A stretch of 59,183 bases of DNA from Planctomycetota bacterium (GTDB taxonomy: Bacteria > Planctomycetota > MHYJ01 > WSZJ01 > JACPWG01). Below the pieces are notes generated by a model. That model ran no database searches. It was given only the letters and a program-made list of their open reading frames with translations, and was not told the DNA's origin. The stretch lies in NCBI GenBank assembly GCA_016197205.1, contig JACPWG010000046.1, positions 1 through 59,183 of the forward strand, read 5' to 3'. The first letter of the stretch is position 1; each line of letters starts with the position of its first letter. This document shows, in pieces, positions 7,501 to 16,000 of the stretch. Made by a program: the position numbers and the translations under genes.

Positions 7501-9568
7501 CGCCTCCGTTGTCCAAGGGGGGTACTTCGGACAGGTGTTCCGGCGTGGTCCGCCTCCAGATCCAGGTGTTAACTTGGTCGCCGGTGAGGCGAACCGCCTC
7601 TGGCAAGCTCTCCCCGAGTCCCTTGCCGCTACTTATCTAGACGAATTTGTCGTGCCCTTCTTTGGAAACTCGATCCCTGCCTTTTCTCAGGTCCTCGCGG
7701 CAGAGTTGGAGCCGCATGCGAGGCGACCATACGCCCATGGGCTCTTCGTAGGCCGCTTGGGGGTTGACCTCGCGAAAGATGATTGGGAGGTCCGGCTTGC
7801 TCATGCCTTGCGACAGCCCCCTGTTTTGAAAATAGGACTGAGTGTGTTCCTACAAGCCCAGCGGAACTGCTGCCACAGGTGGGTGCAGCTCGATTCGCCG
7901 GGAGATCCGATGGCTCCGAGAGTTGTCTTGCGGGAGCCCATCGCTCTTCTCCCTTGGCTATGCGTATTCGAGGAAACTTTGGCCTCGGCCCACGCGATGG
8001 TCGCGACCCGGGCTCTGCACGCGGAATTCGCCCCGGGCAAGGCGCCGGGCGAAGCGCTCCCCGCCTGGCTTCGTCGGAATCCTTCGCAGGTCTGGGCCGC
8101 CGCGCTGGCGTGGGAGGAGCTTGCCATCACGGCCCGTCAAGTTCGGGGTCGACTCTCCGGGCCGGAGGGCGTGCTCCTGCTCGCCCACGCCGCCTATGCC
8201 GCGCTTATCACGGGGCTCCCGTGCGACGGCCCGGAGTGGAAGAAGCTCCTCGACTCACGGGACAGCGCGGATCCGGTGATCCGTTTCGGATACGCCCTGC
8301 ACGAGATTTGCCATTTCCGCGACGAAGAAAAAAACGCGGCGGAAGTGAGAGCTTTCCTCGCAAACCCGCCTGCGGAGCTGCGACCTGCGTTGGCTGCCGC
8401 CGGGTGGCTCACGCCCGAGGCCGGCGATCCGTCGACCGGCGCCGGCGCTCCCGTTCGGAGGCACGACGCGGTGTTGCCCGTGGCGCCAGGCGCGCGAGCA
8501 ATTCCAACCAAGCCGGAGCCCGAGATCCTGTTTTCGTGGATTCACCTGTCGGATATTCACGTCGAGCCCCCAGACCCCCATCATGCGCAGGACCAGAAAC
8601 TGGTGCTGGATGCGTTGCGGCGGGACGTTGAAGGAAGGCAGGCGGAGCACCTGCCCGCGCCGGATGCGCTCCTCGTCACCGGAGACATCGCCTACCGGGG
8701 TGTCGCGGGGCAATATGCGAAGGCGAAGACCTGGCTGCTGGACCTCGCACAGCTCGTGAACCTCGAACCCGCCCAGGTCTACGCCGTTCCGGGAAATCAT
8801 GACGTCGACCGCGACGTGGACAAGAACGACGGCAACGCTCGACGCCTCGTGCACTGCCTGCGCAAGGGGACCGACGATTTGGACTCGGCGCTGGACCAGG
8901 CGCCCGATCGCGAATTGCTCGCCCGCCGGCTGGGCAACTACCTCGCCTTTGCCTCCGAACTCGCGCCCGCCTGTCTCGGAGCCAGGACAGACCCCGCGAC
9001 TCGACTGTGGTGGCACCACCGCGTCGAGGGGCGCGGAGGGCTCCGCCTCCGGCTCATCGGCCTCAACACCGCCCTTCTTTCCGCCGACGAGTTGGACAGC
9101 GGCAGGCTACGACTGGGGACGAGGTGCATCGCGGAGGTGTTGACGGATCCGCCCGTCGAAGAGCCGGAAGTCCTTATCGTCCTGACGCACCATCCCCTCC
9201 GCGGCGCCTGGCTTGCCGATGAAACGGAGGCGGATCGTTGGGTGCAAGCCCGGGCGCAGATTCACCTCTCCGGCCATGTGCATTCCACCGACTTGGAGCT
9301 GTCTCGGTCGGGCGCAGGTTCGGAGCTCATCCGCGTTGTCGCCGGCGCGGTGCACGCCGAGGTCCCCCAGCCCGGCGTTGCGCCCGACCACGGGTACAAC
9401 TTCGCCGCACTGGTGCGCGACGTCGATGGAACCCTGAAACTCCGCGTTTGGCCGCGTCGCTGGTCGGACAAGAACAAGGACTTCCGCTCGGATGGGGACA
9501 ATCTGCCGCGCGGCGCAGCGTATTCGGAACACGCGGTCCAAAAAATCAAGCTCCCGGCCCGCGAGTGA
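4586..9568 (+). CDS. NACHT NTPase fused to a C-terminal calcineurin-like metallophosphoesterase (NLR-like, candidate defence protein)
   Basis: The 1,660-residue product starts at ATG 4,586, 10 bp after the upstream stop; the open frame extends further 5' but overlaps the ATPase gene. Residues 1-160 resemble nuclease-type effector regions of STAND proteins (GVHVELWGATKIRELL, then CPPLLARYFP), but no clear catalytic ExK is visible. A helical linker ends ILLPDIFVPLRL. The NACHT core has Walker A GDPGAGKSS (239-247, Lys245), Walker B FVLFDGLDE (D329, D332, E333) and FIHLSFQEYLAA (from 579). Residues 600-1,300 are unrecognised and may be the sensor. The C-terminal phosphoesterase shows every family motif: SDIH (D1323, H1325), GD (D1367), GNHD (N1404, H1405), THH (H1535) and GHVH (H1564, H1566). 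Known NACHT and Avs proteins sense phage and trigger an effector, so a nuclease or phosphodiesterase output is inferred. Confidence 0.85.
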   Translation: MSEDTLVRKFDPEIGADEFRRLMVGLLLALARRHALSFRDPNLYEEQELFVDAVSDNHSFLGTPGPVGFNFGWPRHSWPPRIPRVFHSSGHAMASCPTRVIVAPEEPPPEARDEATLVGEESGVHVELWGATKIRELLRFCPPLLARYFPEDARTVLPNFGGYDFREFAASYRERFAAAHQQLRLLGLPPEVLRERDARKEILLPDIFVPLRLEPEGGGEPKTDLASRFNTGRSAVLLGDPGAGKSSLLAYVALLCAGAAKLPGVSPGDWRVPLLIPLRDFVRLRESRPEMTFVEYLEHRARTGLSLTRAHRAFFESALIMSEGFVLFDGLDEVGGEEARRRVAGMIQEFRREYPGCACWVTSRIYGYTSEIRLSLKDFDHFRLARFELSEVDDFINRWYGQQYPQDARKRNELADSLKKAVRLAGVRRLAGNPLLLTLMAFIHQVLGKLPQDRGELYELCVQMLLKTWQEARTDERSDSRVHPFEKLGLHVQTQKQYLAHLAAYVQERGASAEREDARGLVTRRDALDCLAARHNERCVRERPQLTLAAAREEVVQFLDYISDRTGLLVDRGGELLSFIHLSFQEYLAAWVFTCTGFGAEPEFFLRHLGDPAWEEVLLLRLYIVLCTQGGGGEPAFDRIVRKLLDRLEQGGPPAGWATLGRALRDNLSFRPEDRDRVLAEVLRRWLEKPGPNGEWFAVLEEIALFADPERARQPLRELLGRMVSEGSIGEAAACLYLADRLFGFPSDAPARLAARSDSDFASMVPDLLPLMEREGMPGLLARRTRSVDWLRGFELHDNVPLYMYSLAWATGTRPCPVPSMAPHQAGAMLLWKKIAEDLHSRVKFECSSKQPLEAAWSSMPLRLGAKNSLYEVSVPGAAYRTPLGAVVRALPSIGVPWAGRKARAEESVLVESWAGMWPKPTGSLARALAEWLVGSLAVGSGAPGTSEREPTPTTDPTPWQTGFRKLVHACAASVVQGGYFGQVFRRGPPPDPGVNLVAGEANRLWQALPESLAATYLDEFVVPFFGNSIPAFSQVLAAELEPHARRPYAHGLFVGRLGVDLAKDDWEVRLAHALRQPPVLKIGLSVFLQAQRNCCHRWVQLDSPGDPMAPRVVLREPIALLPWLCVFEETLASAHAMVATRALHAEFAPGKAPGEALPAWLRRNPSQVWAAALAWEELAITARQVRGRLSGPEGVLLLAHAAYAALITGLPCDGPEWKKLLDSRDSADPVIRFGYALHEICHFRDEEKNAAEVRAFLANPPAELRPALAAAGWLTPEAGDPSTGAGAPVRRHDAVLPVAPGARAIPTKPEPEILFSWIHLSDIHVEPPDPHHAQDQKLVLDALRRDVEGRQAEHLPAPDALLVTGDIAYRGVAGQYAKAKTWLLDLAQLVNLEPAQVYAVPGNHDVDRDVDKNDGNARRLVHCLRKGTDDLDSALDQAPDRELLARRLGNYLAFASELAPACLGARTDPATRLWWHHRVEGRGGLRLRLIGLNTALLSADELDSGRLRLGTRCIAEVLTDPPVEEPEVLIVLTHHPLRGAWLADETEADRWVQARAQIHLSGHVHSTDLELSRSGAGSELIRVVAGAVHAEVPQPGVAPDHGYNFAALVRDVDGTLKLRVWPRRWSDKNKDFRSDGDNLPRGAAYSEHAVQKIKLPARE

Positions 9569-9681
9569 ATAGCCCGCCGCCTGTCTCGCCATGCGTGAAG
9601 CTATCGCCGCTGGAAGGGCAGGTGGCGGAACTGTGCATCCGGCGCTCGATGCCTCCCGGTGAAGGCGAAACTTCGGGGATC

Positions 9682-9757
9682 GTTCAAACTGCCACCGGCG
9701 TTTCGCATGGCCGATCTCCATGTCTCGCTTCGTGGGCACGGCAGCGCCGTGCCCCTA
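9682..9757. repeat. REP-like repeat, copy 1, with a perfect GC hairpin
   Basis: This roughly 76-bp stretch ends in GGGCACGGC-AGC-GCCGTGCCC (9,734-9,754), a perfect 9-bp stem. The whole stretch recurs in the same orientation at 10,744-10,820, sharing GTTCAAAC at the start and CGCTTCGTGGGCACGG before the hairpin. It fills much of the 317-bp space between the convergent NACHT and zinc-ribbon genes, where no other gene is seen. No T-run follows the stem, so an intrinsic terminator is not supported, although such hairpins can protect 3' ends. Confidence 0.65.
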
Positions 9758-9885
9758 CCGAAGGTGACCGATCGGCGCGTGCAACGGAGATTTGAACCAG
9801 GCCGAAATCCGGATGCGGGGAACGGCGTTCCGCTTGTGTGGTGCGCGGCTCTGGCTGAGGGCGCGCGGAGAAGATGCAACAACGC

Positions 9886-10668
9886 CTACTTCTCTTCCAA
9901 CCACCACGCCGCGTGTGACGACGATTCGTTGCAGGACAGGCACTGCGTGGTCTCCCATGTCTTGGAGCAGGCCGGGCACCGGGCGCGCGTTTCAAACGTG
10001 TCGAACTCGCAGCCGCAGCCGTCGCAGCGCCAGAGCGGGGCGATCGGCGGGTTCCAGCCGCACGCAGGACAGGCCGCGTCCTCCCTCACCGCCGGCTCCA
10101 TCTCCGGCTCACCTTCCTCCGGCTCCGCGGCGTCCTCTTCTCCCTCCCCTTCCCCCGCCTCGTCCTCCTCCGACGCGTCGAACGTGGTCAGGGCCAGGTA
10201 CTGCACGTGCCCCTGCTTGTCCGTGCCGGTGAGGATCAGGGCGTAGGCGTCCTCCGACTCCAGCGCGAACCGGTCCTCCGTCGTCGCGAACGGAAACGCC
10301 TCGGTGTGCGCGTTCCCCTCCGCAAGACCCCAGCCGAGGTCGAGCGCGTTCACCTCGTCCGCCGGTTCGCCGAGCGCGCGGAAGACCGGCGACCGTCGCT
10401 TCACGGATTCGCGCGGCTCGTAGTACGTCACGATCCGCAGCGTCCCCTCGAGAAACGTGAAGCCGACCAGCTCCCACTCGGCAAGCGAGGTCCGCCGGCC
10501 ATCCCGGTACAGGAGCTGGACAAGCGGCCCCTGTACCCTCCGCTCCGAAGGCTCGCCCCATGCACCCGTCACGTGGTCCGGCCCGGATTCGTCAATCCGG
10601 AAACCCTGGACGTGCTCTTCGAAGAGGCGCGCGCGATTTTCGTCGTGCGCTCCGGAGTCGTCTCTCAT
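9886..10668 (-). CDS. Acidic-linker protein with C-terminal double zinc ribbon
   Basis: The 260-residue product starts at ATG 10,668, preceded by GGAG and GGAAGG on the coding strand. The longer frame (from 10,749) would start inside the REP-like repeat, so I prefer the shorter one. Residues 1-165 form an unrecognised mixed alpha/beta domain. Residues 167-190 are nearly all Glu, Asp, Gly and Ala, a flexible acidic linker. The C-terminus has four CxxC knuckles (C200/C203, C215/C218, C231/C234, C243/C246), enough for two zinc ribbons, followed by an aromatic end. It is probably cytoplasmic; the ribbons suggest binding of nucleic acid or protein. It converges with the NACHT gene and is flanked by direct copies of a REP-like repeat. 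The function is unknown. Confidence 0.75.
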   Translation of the reverse strand: MRDDSGAHDENRARLFEEHVQGFRIDESGPDHVTGAWGEPSERRVQGPLVQLLYRDGRRTSLAEWELVGFTFLEGTLRIVTYYEPRESVKRRSPVFRALGEPADEVNALDLGWGLAEGNAHTEAFPFATTEDRFALESEDAYALILTGTDKQGHVQYLALTTFDASEEDEAGEGEGEEDAAEPEEGEPEMEPAVREDAACPACGWNPPIAPLWRCDGCGCEFDTFETRARCPACSKTWETTQCLSCNESSSHAAWWLEEK

Positions 10669-10743
10669 CCTTCCAGCTCCGCGATCCGGGCAGGCGTCCA
10701 GCTTCCCAGGTGGAAAGGGATCGCCTGCCCACGATTGGGCATG

Positions 10744-10820
10744 GTTCAAACCGCCGCCGGCGTGCCGCAGCTCCGAGGACGAAGCCTCGCTTCGTGGGCA
10801 CGGCAGCGCCGTGCCCCCTA
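10744..10820. repeat. REP-like repeat, copy 2
   Basis: This is the same-orientation partner of 9,682-9,757, with hairpin GGGCACGGC-AGC-GCCGTGCCC at 10,796-10,816. The first 30 bp are more divergent than the hairpin half. It lies in the 5' flank of the zinc-ribbon gene, in a spacer of about 580 bp that otherwise holds only the promoter and leader of the secretion operon. Confidence 0.65.
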
Positions 10821-11037
10821 CTGCAGGCCGCCCATCAGCGAAGGGAACCCGGATTCGAACCCTGCCCGGGATTGTACACTCCTTGCCCGGCTGAAGCGAG
10901 TCCCGAATGGCTCCAGCGTTTCAGAAGTCATGCGCCGCATGGCCTGCGAGGCGAGAGAGGTCGCCTGCGCGCGGGCAAAGCCGCGCCTCCACGCGGCAAG
11001 CCTCGGACCGAGAACGTGCAATTTCATTTTCTTCTTC

Positions 11038-11065
11038 TTGACACGGACGCCCCTTCGTCTATAAT
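11038..11065 (+). promoter_or_regulatory. Consensus sigma70-type promoter of the two-partner secretion operon
   Basis: TTGACA (11,038-11,043) and TATAAT (11,060-11,065) both match consensus and are 16 bp apart. The 18 bp before the -35 are rich in T and A (ATTTCATTTTCTTCTTC), unlike the GC-rich surroundings, and may act as an UP element. Transcription would begin near 11,072 and read through a leader of about 180 nt into the TpsB gene. This predicts strong, largely constitutive expression unless the leader controls it. Confidence 0.8.
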
Positions 11066-11071
11066 TCGCCC

Positions 11072-11253
11072 CCTTCACCACGCCCGCCCGGCACGGCTAA
11101 GGTCTTTACCCGAGGTCCTCGGAGAGACCGCCGCGCCTTCCCGCGGGCGGAAGGGAAGCCGGACGGCGCGGCGCTTTCGCGCCGGCCCGGAACTGTCCGA
11201 CCCGGCGGCGCGCCCGCCGCGTTCCGCCGGATGGAAGTATGGAGGGTGACCTG
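11072..11253 (+). other. Structured 5' leader of the TpsB gene
   Basis: Three hairpins can be drawn in this untranslated leader: CCGAGG-T-CCTCGG (11,110-11,122) nested inside GGTCT/AGACC (11,101-11,129); CCTTCC/GGAAGG (11,136-11,154); and GGCGCG/CGCGCC (11,165-11,183). I recognise no riboswitch class. The high GC content makes hairpins likely by chance, so a regulatory role is only a possibility. Confidence 0.35.
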
Positions 11254-12945
11254 GTGACGCGAGGGAACACGAAAATCGGATTCGCCATCGGCTGCGCCGC
11301 GGGGCTGCTCACGCTCGGCCTGGTCCTGGAGACCGCCGCCGCGCCGCCCGCCGCCCCGGACCCGCAGCCCGCTCCCGTCGCTCCGGGCGCAGCGCCGCTT
11401 CGGCAGCCGCCTCCGCCCGAGAGTCCGCCGAAAGCCCCTGAGCAGGCGGCGGGCGGGAAGACCGAGCCGCCCGCGCCCGCGAAGGTCAAGGTCCTGAAGA
11501 TCGAGATCTCGGGCAACACGCTCATCCCGACGGTCGAGCTGGACGCCATCGTCGCGCCCCGCGTCGGGCTTGAGTCCACGCTCGAAGAGCTGCGCGCGAT
11601 CCCCGACGCCATCGCGGCCGAGTACGTGAAGCGCGGCTATCCGAACGTCAAGGCGTACCTGCCGCCCCAGGAGATCCAGGCGGGGGTCGTCCGGGTCGCC
11701 ATCCTCGAAGGCAAGGTCGGCGAGATCCAGGTCGAGGGCAATAAACACTATTCCACGGAGTTCATCCGCTCCCGGCTCGACGCCGCCATGAAGAGCGGCC
11801 CCTTCGATTCGCAGGCCCTCGAGGCCGCCCTGCTCACGCTGAACGAGTATCCCGACCTCAAAGTCAACACCGTCCTCCGCGCGGGCAAGACCGCCGGCAC
11901 GACCGACATGGTCGCCCACGTCGAGGACTCGCGCCCCCTCCACCTCACGCTCGATTACAACGACTTCGGCAGCGAGCTGGTCAGCCGCCATCGCTTCGGC
12001 GCCCAGATCGACTACACCAACCTGATCTTCGACGGGGCGACCTTCCTCGCCCGCGGCGTGATCGGCGACGACCCGAACGCCTTCACCTACGGCCACTTTT
12101 CCTACGGCGTCCCGATCGGCCTCCAGGGCACGACGCTGAAGAGCGACGTCTGGTTGGGGGACTTCGACATCGGCGGCGAGTTCCGCGACCTCGACGTGCA
12201 CGGCGAACAGTTCGGCGCCTCCCTCGCCGTGATTCATCCCTGCATCCGCACGCGCTTCATGTCCCTCACCGCGGAAGTCGGGCTGGAGGGGAAGGACGTC
12301 GATCAGTTCTTCCTCGGCGAGTCGTCGAGCGAAGACAAGATCCGGATGCTGAAGGCCGGTGCGACCTTCTCGTACGTCGACTCCTGCGGCAAGACCTTCG
12401 CCTCGCTCTATCTGTACCAGGGGCTGGGCGAGACTCTCGGCGGGATGGCGGAGAACGACCGGCTTGCGAGCCGGCCCGGCGCGGACAACGGCTTCACGAA
12501 GGCGGTCCTGAGCGTTGCGCGCATCCAGACGATCGACGAGACGTTCTCGGCCCTCTTGCGGGGGTCGGCGCAGCTCTCCTCGGACACGGTGGTCGGCGCC
12601 GAGGAGTTCCAGGTCGGCGGCGCGGACACGGTCCGCGGCTATCCGCAGGGTGAGGTCGCCGGCGACCAGGGGTACGCGTTCAGCCTCGAGCTGCGCGCGG
12701 CGCCTCTCGACGACAAGAGCCTGCTCCAGGTCGTGGCCTTCCTCGACCACGGCGGCGTCAGCGTTCGCTCGCCGCTCATTGGGCAGGACAAGACGCGCTA
12801 CCTGACGGGCGCGGGCTTCGGGTTCCGGATGGGCCTGCCGTACAACGCGGACATCCGGCTGGACCTCGGCTGGCCGCTCGACCCGGATGACAACTCCAAC
12901 GACGAGGACCCGGTGGTCTACGCGTCGAGCTCCATCCGGTTCTAG
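11254..12945 (+). CDS. TpsB outer-membrane transporter (FhaC/ShlB family)
   Basis: This is the pore that secretes the TpsA exoproteins across the outer membrane. I start it at GTG 11,254 (563 residues) because GGAGGGTGA lies 8 nt upstream; ATG 11,239 would add five residues and has a weaker site. A signal peptide (about 5-30) is followed by a Pro/Ala-rich linker (about 30-75), in the place of the plug-helix linker of FhaC. POTRA domain 1 starts at KVLKIEISGNTLI (about 79-150) and POTRA 2 at GEIQVEGNKHYSTEFI (about 156-226). The rest alternates in the manner of a 16-stranded barrel, contains the hallmark VRGY (460-463, then PQGE) and ends in Phe. It is the first gene of an operon with the 4,332-residue TpsA, 87 bp downstream. 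Two cysteines (HPCIRT and DSCGKT) are unusual for this family. Confidence 0.9.
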   Translation: MTRGNTKIGFAIGCAAGLLTLGLVLETAAAPPAAPDPQPAPVAPGAAPLRQPPPPESPPKAPEQAAGGKTEPPAPAKVKVLKIEISGNTLIPTVELDAIVAPRVGLESTLEELRAIPDAIAAEYVKRGYPNVKAYLPPQEIQAGVVRVAILEGKVGEIQVEGNKHYSTEFIRSRLDAAMKSGPFDSQALEAALLTLNEYPDLKVNTVLRAGKTAGTTDMVAHVEDSRPLHLTLDYNDFGSELVSRHRFGAQIDYTNLIFDGATFLARGVIGDDPNAFTYGHFSYGVPIGLQGTTLKSDVWLGDFDIGGEFRDLDVHGEQFGASLAVIHPCIRTRFMSLTAEVGLEGKDVDQFFLGESSSEDKIRMLKAGATFSYVDSCGKTFASLYLYQGLGETLGGMAENDRLASRPGADNGFTKAVLSVARIQTIDETFSALLRGSAQLSSDTVVGAEEFQVGGADTVRGYPQGEVAGDQGYAFSLELRAAPLDDKSLLQVVAFLDHGGVSVRSPLIGQDKTRYLTGAGFGFRMGLPYNADIRLDLGWPLDPDDNSNDEDPVVYASSSIRF

Positions 12946-13032
12946 TTCGGGCTCTCGTCCCCCTCTCTTCGCTTTCACGACCGCATCGGACGGGTCTTCC
13001 GTTCGTACCAGGATAAGGAAAGGGCACACGAC

Positions 13033-16000
13033 ATGAGGACGCCCCTCGGCGTGGTTTTCCGACGGATCGCGATTCTGACCCCCACGGCGGCCCTGCTCCT
13101 GCTCGGACAGGCCCCCGCCCTGCCTCCCGACGGTGCCTCCGTGTCCGGAGGGCAGGCAACCGTGCAGAAGCTCGACCCGAGCACGCTGGAGGTCCGTCAA
13201 ACGACGGACCGGGCGATCATCAACTGGAAGGGCTTCTCTATCGACGTGAACGAGCTCGTCAAGTTCGTTCAGCCGGGCTCGGGGTCCGTCGCGCTGAACC
13301 GCGTCACGGGGAACGACCCGTCCAGCATCCTGGGCTCGCTGGCCGCCAACGGGCGCGTCTTCCTCGTGAACCCGAACGGCATCGTCTTCGGGCAGAGCGC
13401 GAAGGTGGACGTGGCCGGGCTCGTGGCCTCGACCTTCGCCATCAAAGACGCCGACTTCATGGCGGGCAAGTACGAGTTCTCCCAGGACCCGAACAAGGCC
13501 CTGGCCGCGATCGTGAATAAGGGGGAGATCAAGGTCTCGAGCGGCGGGTTCGTGTTCCTGGTCGCGCCGGCCGTGTCGAATGAAGGCCTGCTCGTCGCCA
13601 ACCTGGGGAAGGTCGTCCTCGGCGCCGGCGACAAGTTCGTCCTGGACTTCACGGGTGACGGCCTCATCCAATATGAGCTGTCGGGCGAGGTGCTCTCGAA
13701 GGTGGTCGGCCCGGACGGCACGCCGATGTCCTCGGCGGTTTCGAACAGCGGGACGATCCAGGCGGACGGCGGACACGTGCTCTTGTCGGGCAAGGCCTCG
13801 AACGAGGTCTTCTCGAGCGTGATCAATCAGAGCGGCGTGATCGAGGCGCGGAGCCTCGTGAACAAGGGGGGCGTGATCCGGCTGGAGGCGAGCGACGCGG
13901 CTGAGAACAACGGCGCGATCGGCGCGGTAAACAATTTCGGCAAGGTGACGCGCGCGAACGGAACGGTCGTCGCGGGCGGGACGCTGGACGTGTCCGCGCT
14001 TGAGGACGGCGCGGCCGCGGGGCTCATCACGTTGACGGGCGAGCGCGTGGGCGTGTTCGGCACGCTTTCGGCGCGCGGCGCGGACGGCGGACGGGGCGGC
14101 AACGTCCTTGTCAGTTCGACCGTGCGCACCGTGATTGCCGGGGATGCGACGATCGACGTCTCGGGCGCGGGCGCGGGTGACGCCGGCAACGTGGTGGTCT
14201 GGTCGGACGCGGACACGATCTTCCATGGCACGATTCGGGCGCTCGGTGGCGCGCTGGGCGGCAACGGCGGGCAGGTAGAAGTGTCCGGCCATGAAAACCT
14301 CGCGTTCAACGGCAGCGCGGCGGTGGACGGGCCGGGGGGCAGCGGCGAGATCCTGCTCGACCCGAACAACGGGACCGTCGTGGCGGCGGGCGGCGCGAAC
14401 AACGCCGAGGTCGCCGACCAGGAAGTGCTCTTCGCCGATGGAGGCGCGGTCGACTTCACGATCGACGCCGCGGCTATCAACGCCCTGACCGGGCCCCTGG
14501 TCCGGCTCCAGGCGCTGGACAACTGGACCTTCGACGCAGTGGTGAACATCCCGGGCTTGACCGCGGGCGAGGAGTTCCGGGTGCAGGCGGGGGACAATAT
14601 CAACGTGAACGCCTCGATCACGACGGCGGGCGCGAAAATCGCCATGGCCTCAGGCGACCCGGCGTCAGGGAGCGCGCTGGCGGGGGCCGTGTTCAACGTG
14701 AACGCGGCCATCACCTCGGGCGGCGGGGCGATCAGCTTGCTGAATGGCGGGACCGGCGCGCTCACGCTGGGCGCCAGCGTGGACGCAGGTGCGGGCGCCA
14801 TGAACCTCGGCGGCGCAGGCGTCGTCACGCAGACTGCGGGGACGATCACCGCGAGCACGCTGAACGTGCGGGCGGGCGGCGCGATCACGCTGAACCAGGC
14901 GACGAACAACGTGGGTACGCTGGCCGGGAATGCCACCACAGGAAATTTTTCCTATCGTGATGCGGACACGCTGGCCATCAACTCCGTCGCCGGGGACGTG
15001 GTCGGCGGCGTGGTGCAAATCGCCTCCAACGGTGTGGGCGCGGACGCCGCAAACATCGACATCCAGATCACCACCGGAGCCTTCACCGTGAACGATACCG
15101 CGGCCGCCAATGACGTGGTGGCCACGGTCGGGAGCGTGCAGCTCTTCGTCACGGGCGCCGCCGATCAACTGCTGACCGTGAACGCAGGCGCCAACGTCCT
15201 CGGTCCGGGCGGCGTGACCTTGCAATCGGACAACATCGACCTCGCGGGCACGGCGAATTCTGCAGCGGGGAGGACCAGCCTGGTCCCGACCACAGCGGGC
15301 ACGCTCCTCGACCTCGGAGGCGCGGATGGGGCGGGGACCCTGGGCATCACGGATGCGGAGATGGACAGGGTCACGGCGGGGGTGCTCCAAATCGGCGACG
15401 GCGCGAGCGGCAATGCGAACGTCAGCGTCGCGATCAGCCCGGGCGCAGCGGCGACCCTGGCGATCGTCACCGGCGGGAACGTCACGCAGGCCGCGGCCGC
15501 AACGATCACCGAGACGAACCTCCGCATCTCGAGCGTGAACGCGGTGACGCTGAACCAGGCGAACGCCATCACGACCCTGGCGGGGGTGGTAAGCGGCGCC
15601 GCGCAGACCTTCTCCTTCACGGAGTCGAGCGGGCTCACCGTGGACGCCGTGGACGGCGTGGACGGGGTCAGCACGAACAACAGCGCCATCACGTTGACCG
15701 CCACCACGGGCGGCATCATCGTGAACTCGACGCCGGCGGCGAATGATGTGAACGCGGGCACGAGCACGGTGGCGCTGAACGCGCAGGGTGCGAATCAGGT
15801 GTTGTCAATCGCCGGGGGCGCCGTGGTCCAGGGGACCGGCGGCGTAACCTACACTGCGGACAACATGGCCATCGCCGGAAGCCAGACGAACGCCGGCGCG
15901 AGCCGGGCCATCCTACAGCAGACGACAGCGGGGCAGCTCCTGGACCTCGGCGGCGCCGATGCGGCCGGAACGCTTGGCCTCGCGAGCGGCGAACTGGACA

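Noticed and set aside
9734..9754. Intrinsic terminator between convergent genes
   Set aside because: The hairpin is perfect but not followed by a T-run, and it recurs as part of a longer repeat at 10,744-10,820.
10845..10880. tRNA-like T arm (GGTTCGAATCC on the minus strand)
   Set aside because: The flanking 5-bp stem does not pair, and no acceptor, D or anticodon arms can be drawn.
11059..14292. Antisense open frame of 1,077 codons opposite TpsB and the start of TpsA
   Set aside because: The plus-strand proteins have signal peptides, POTRA domains, VRGY and NPNG motifs; the antisense product has none.
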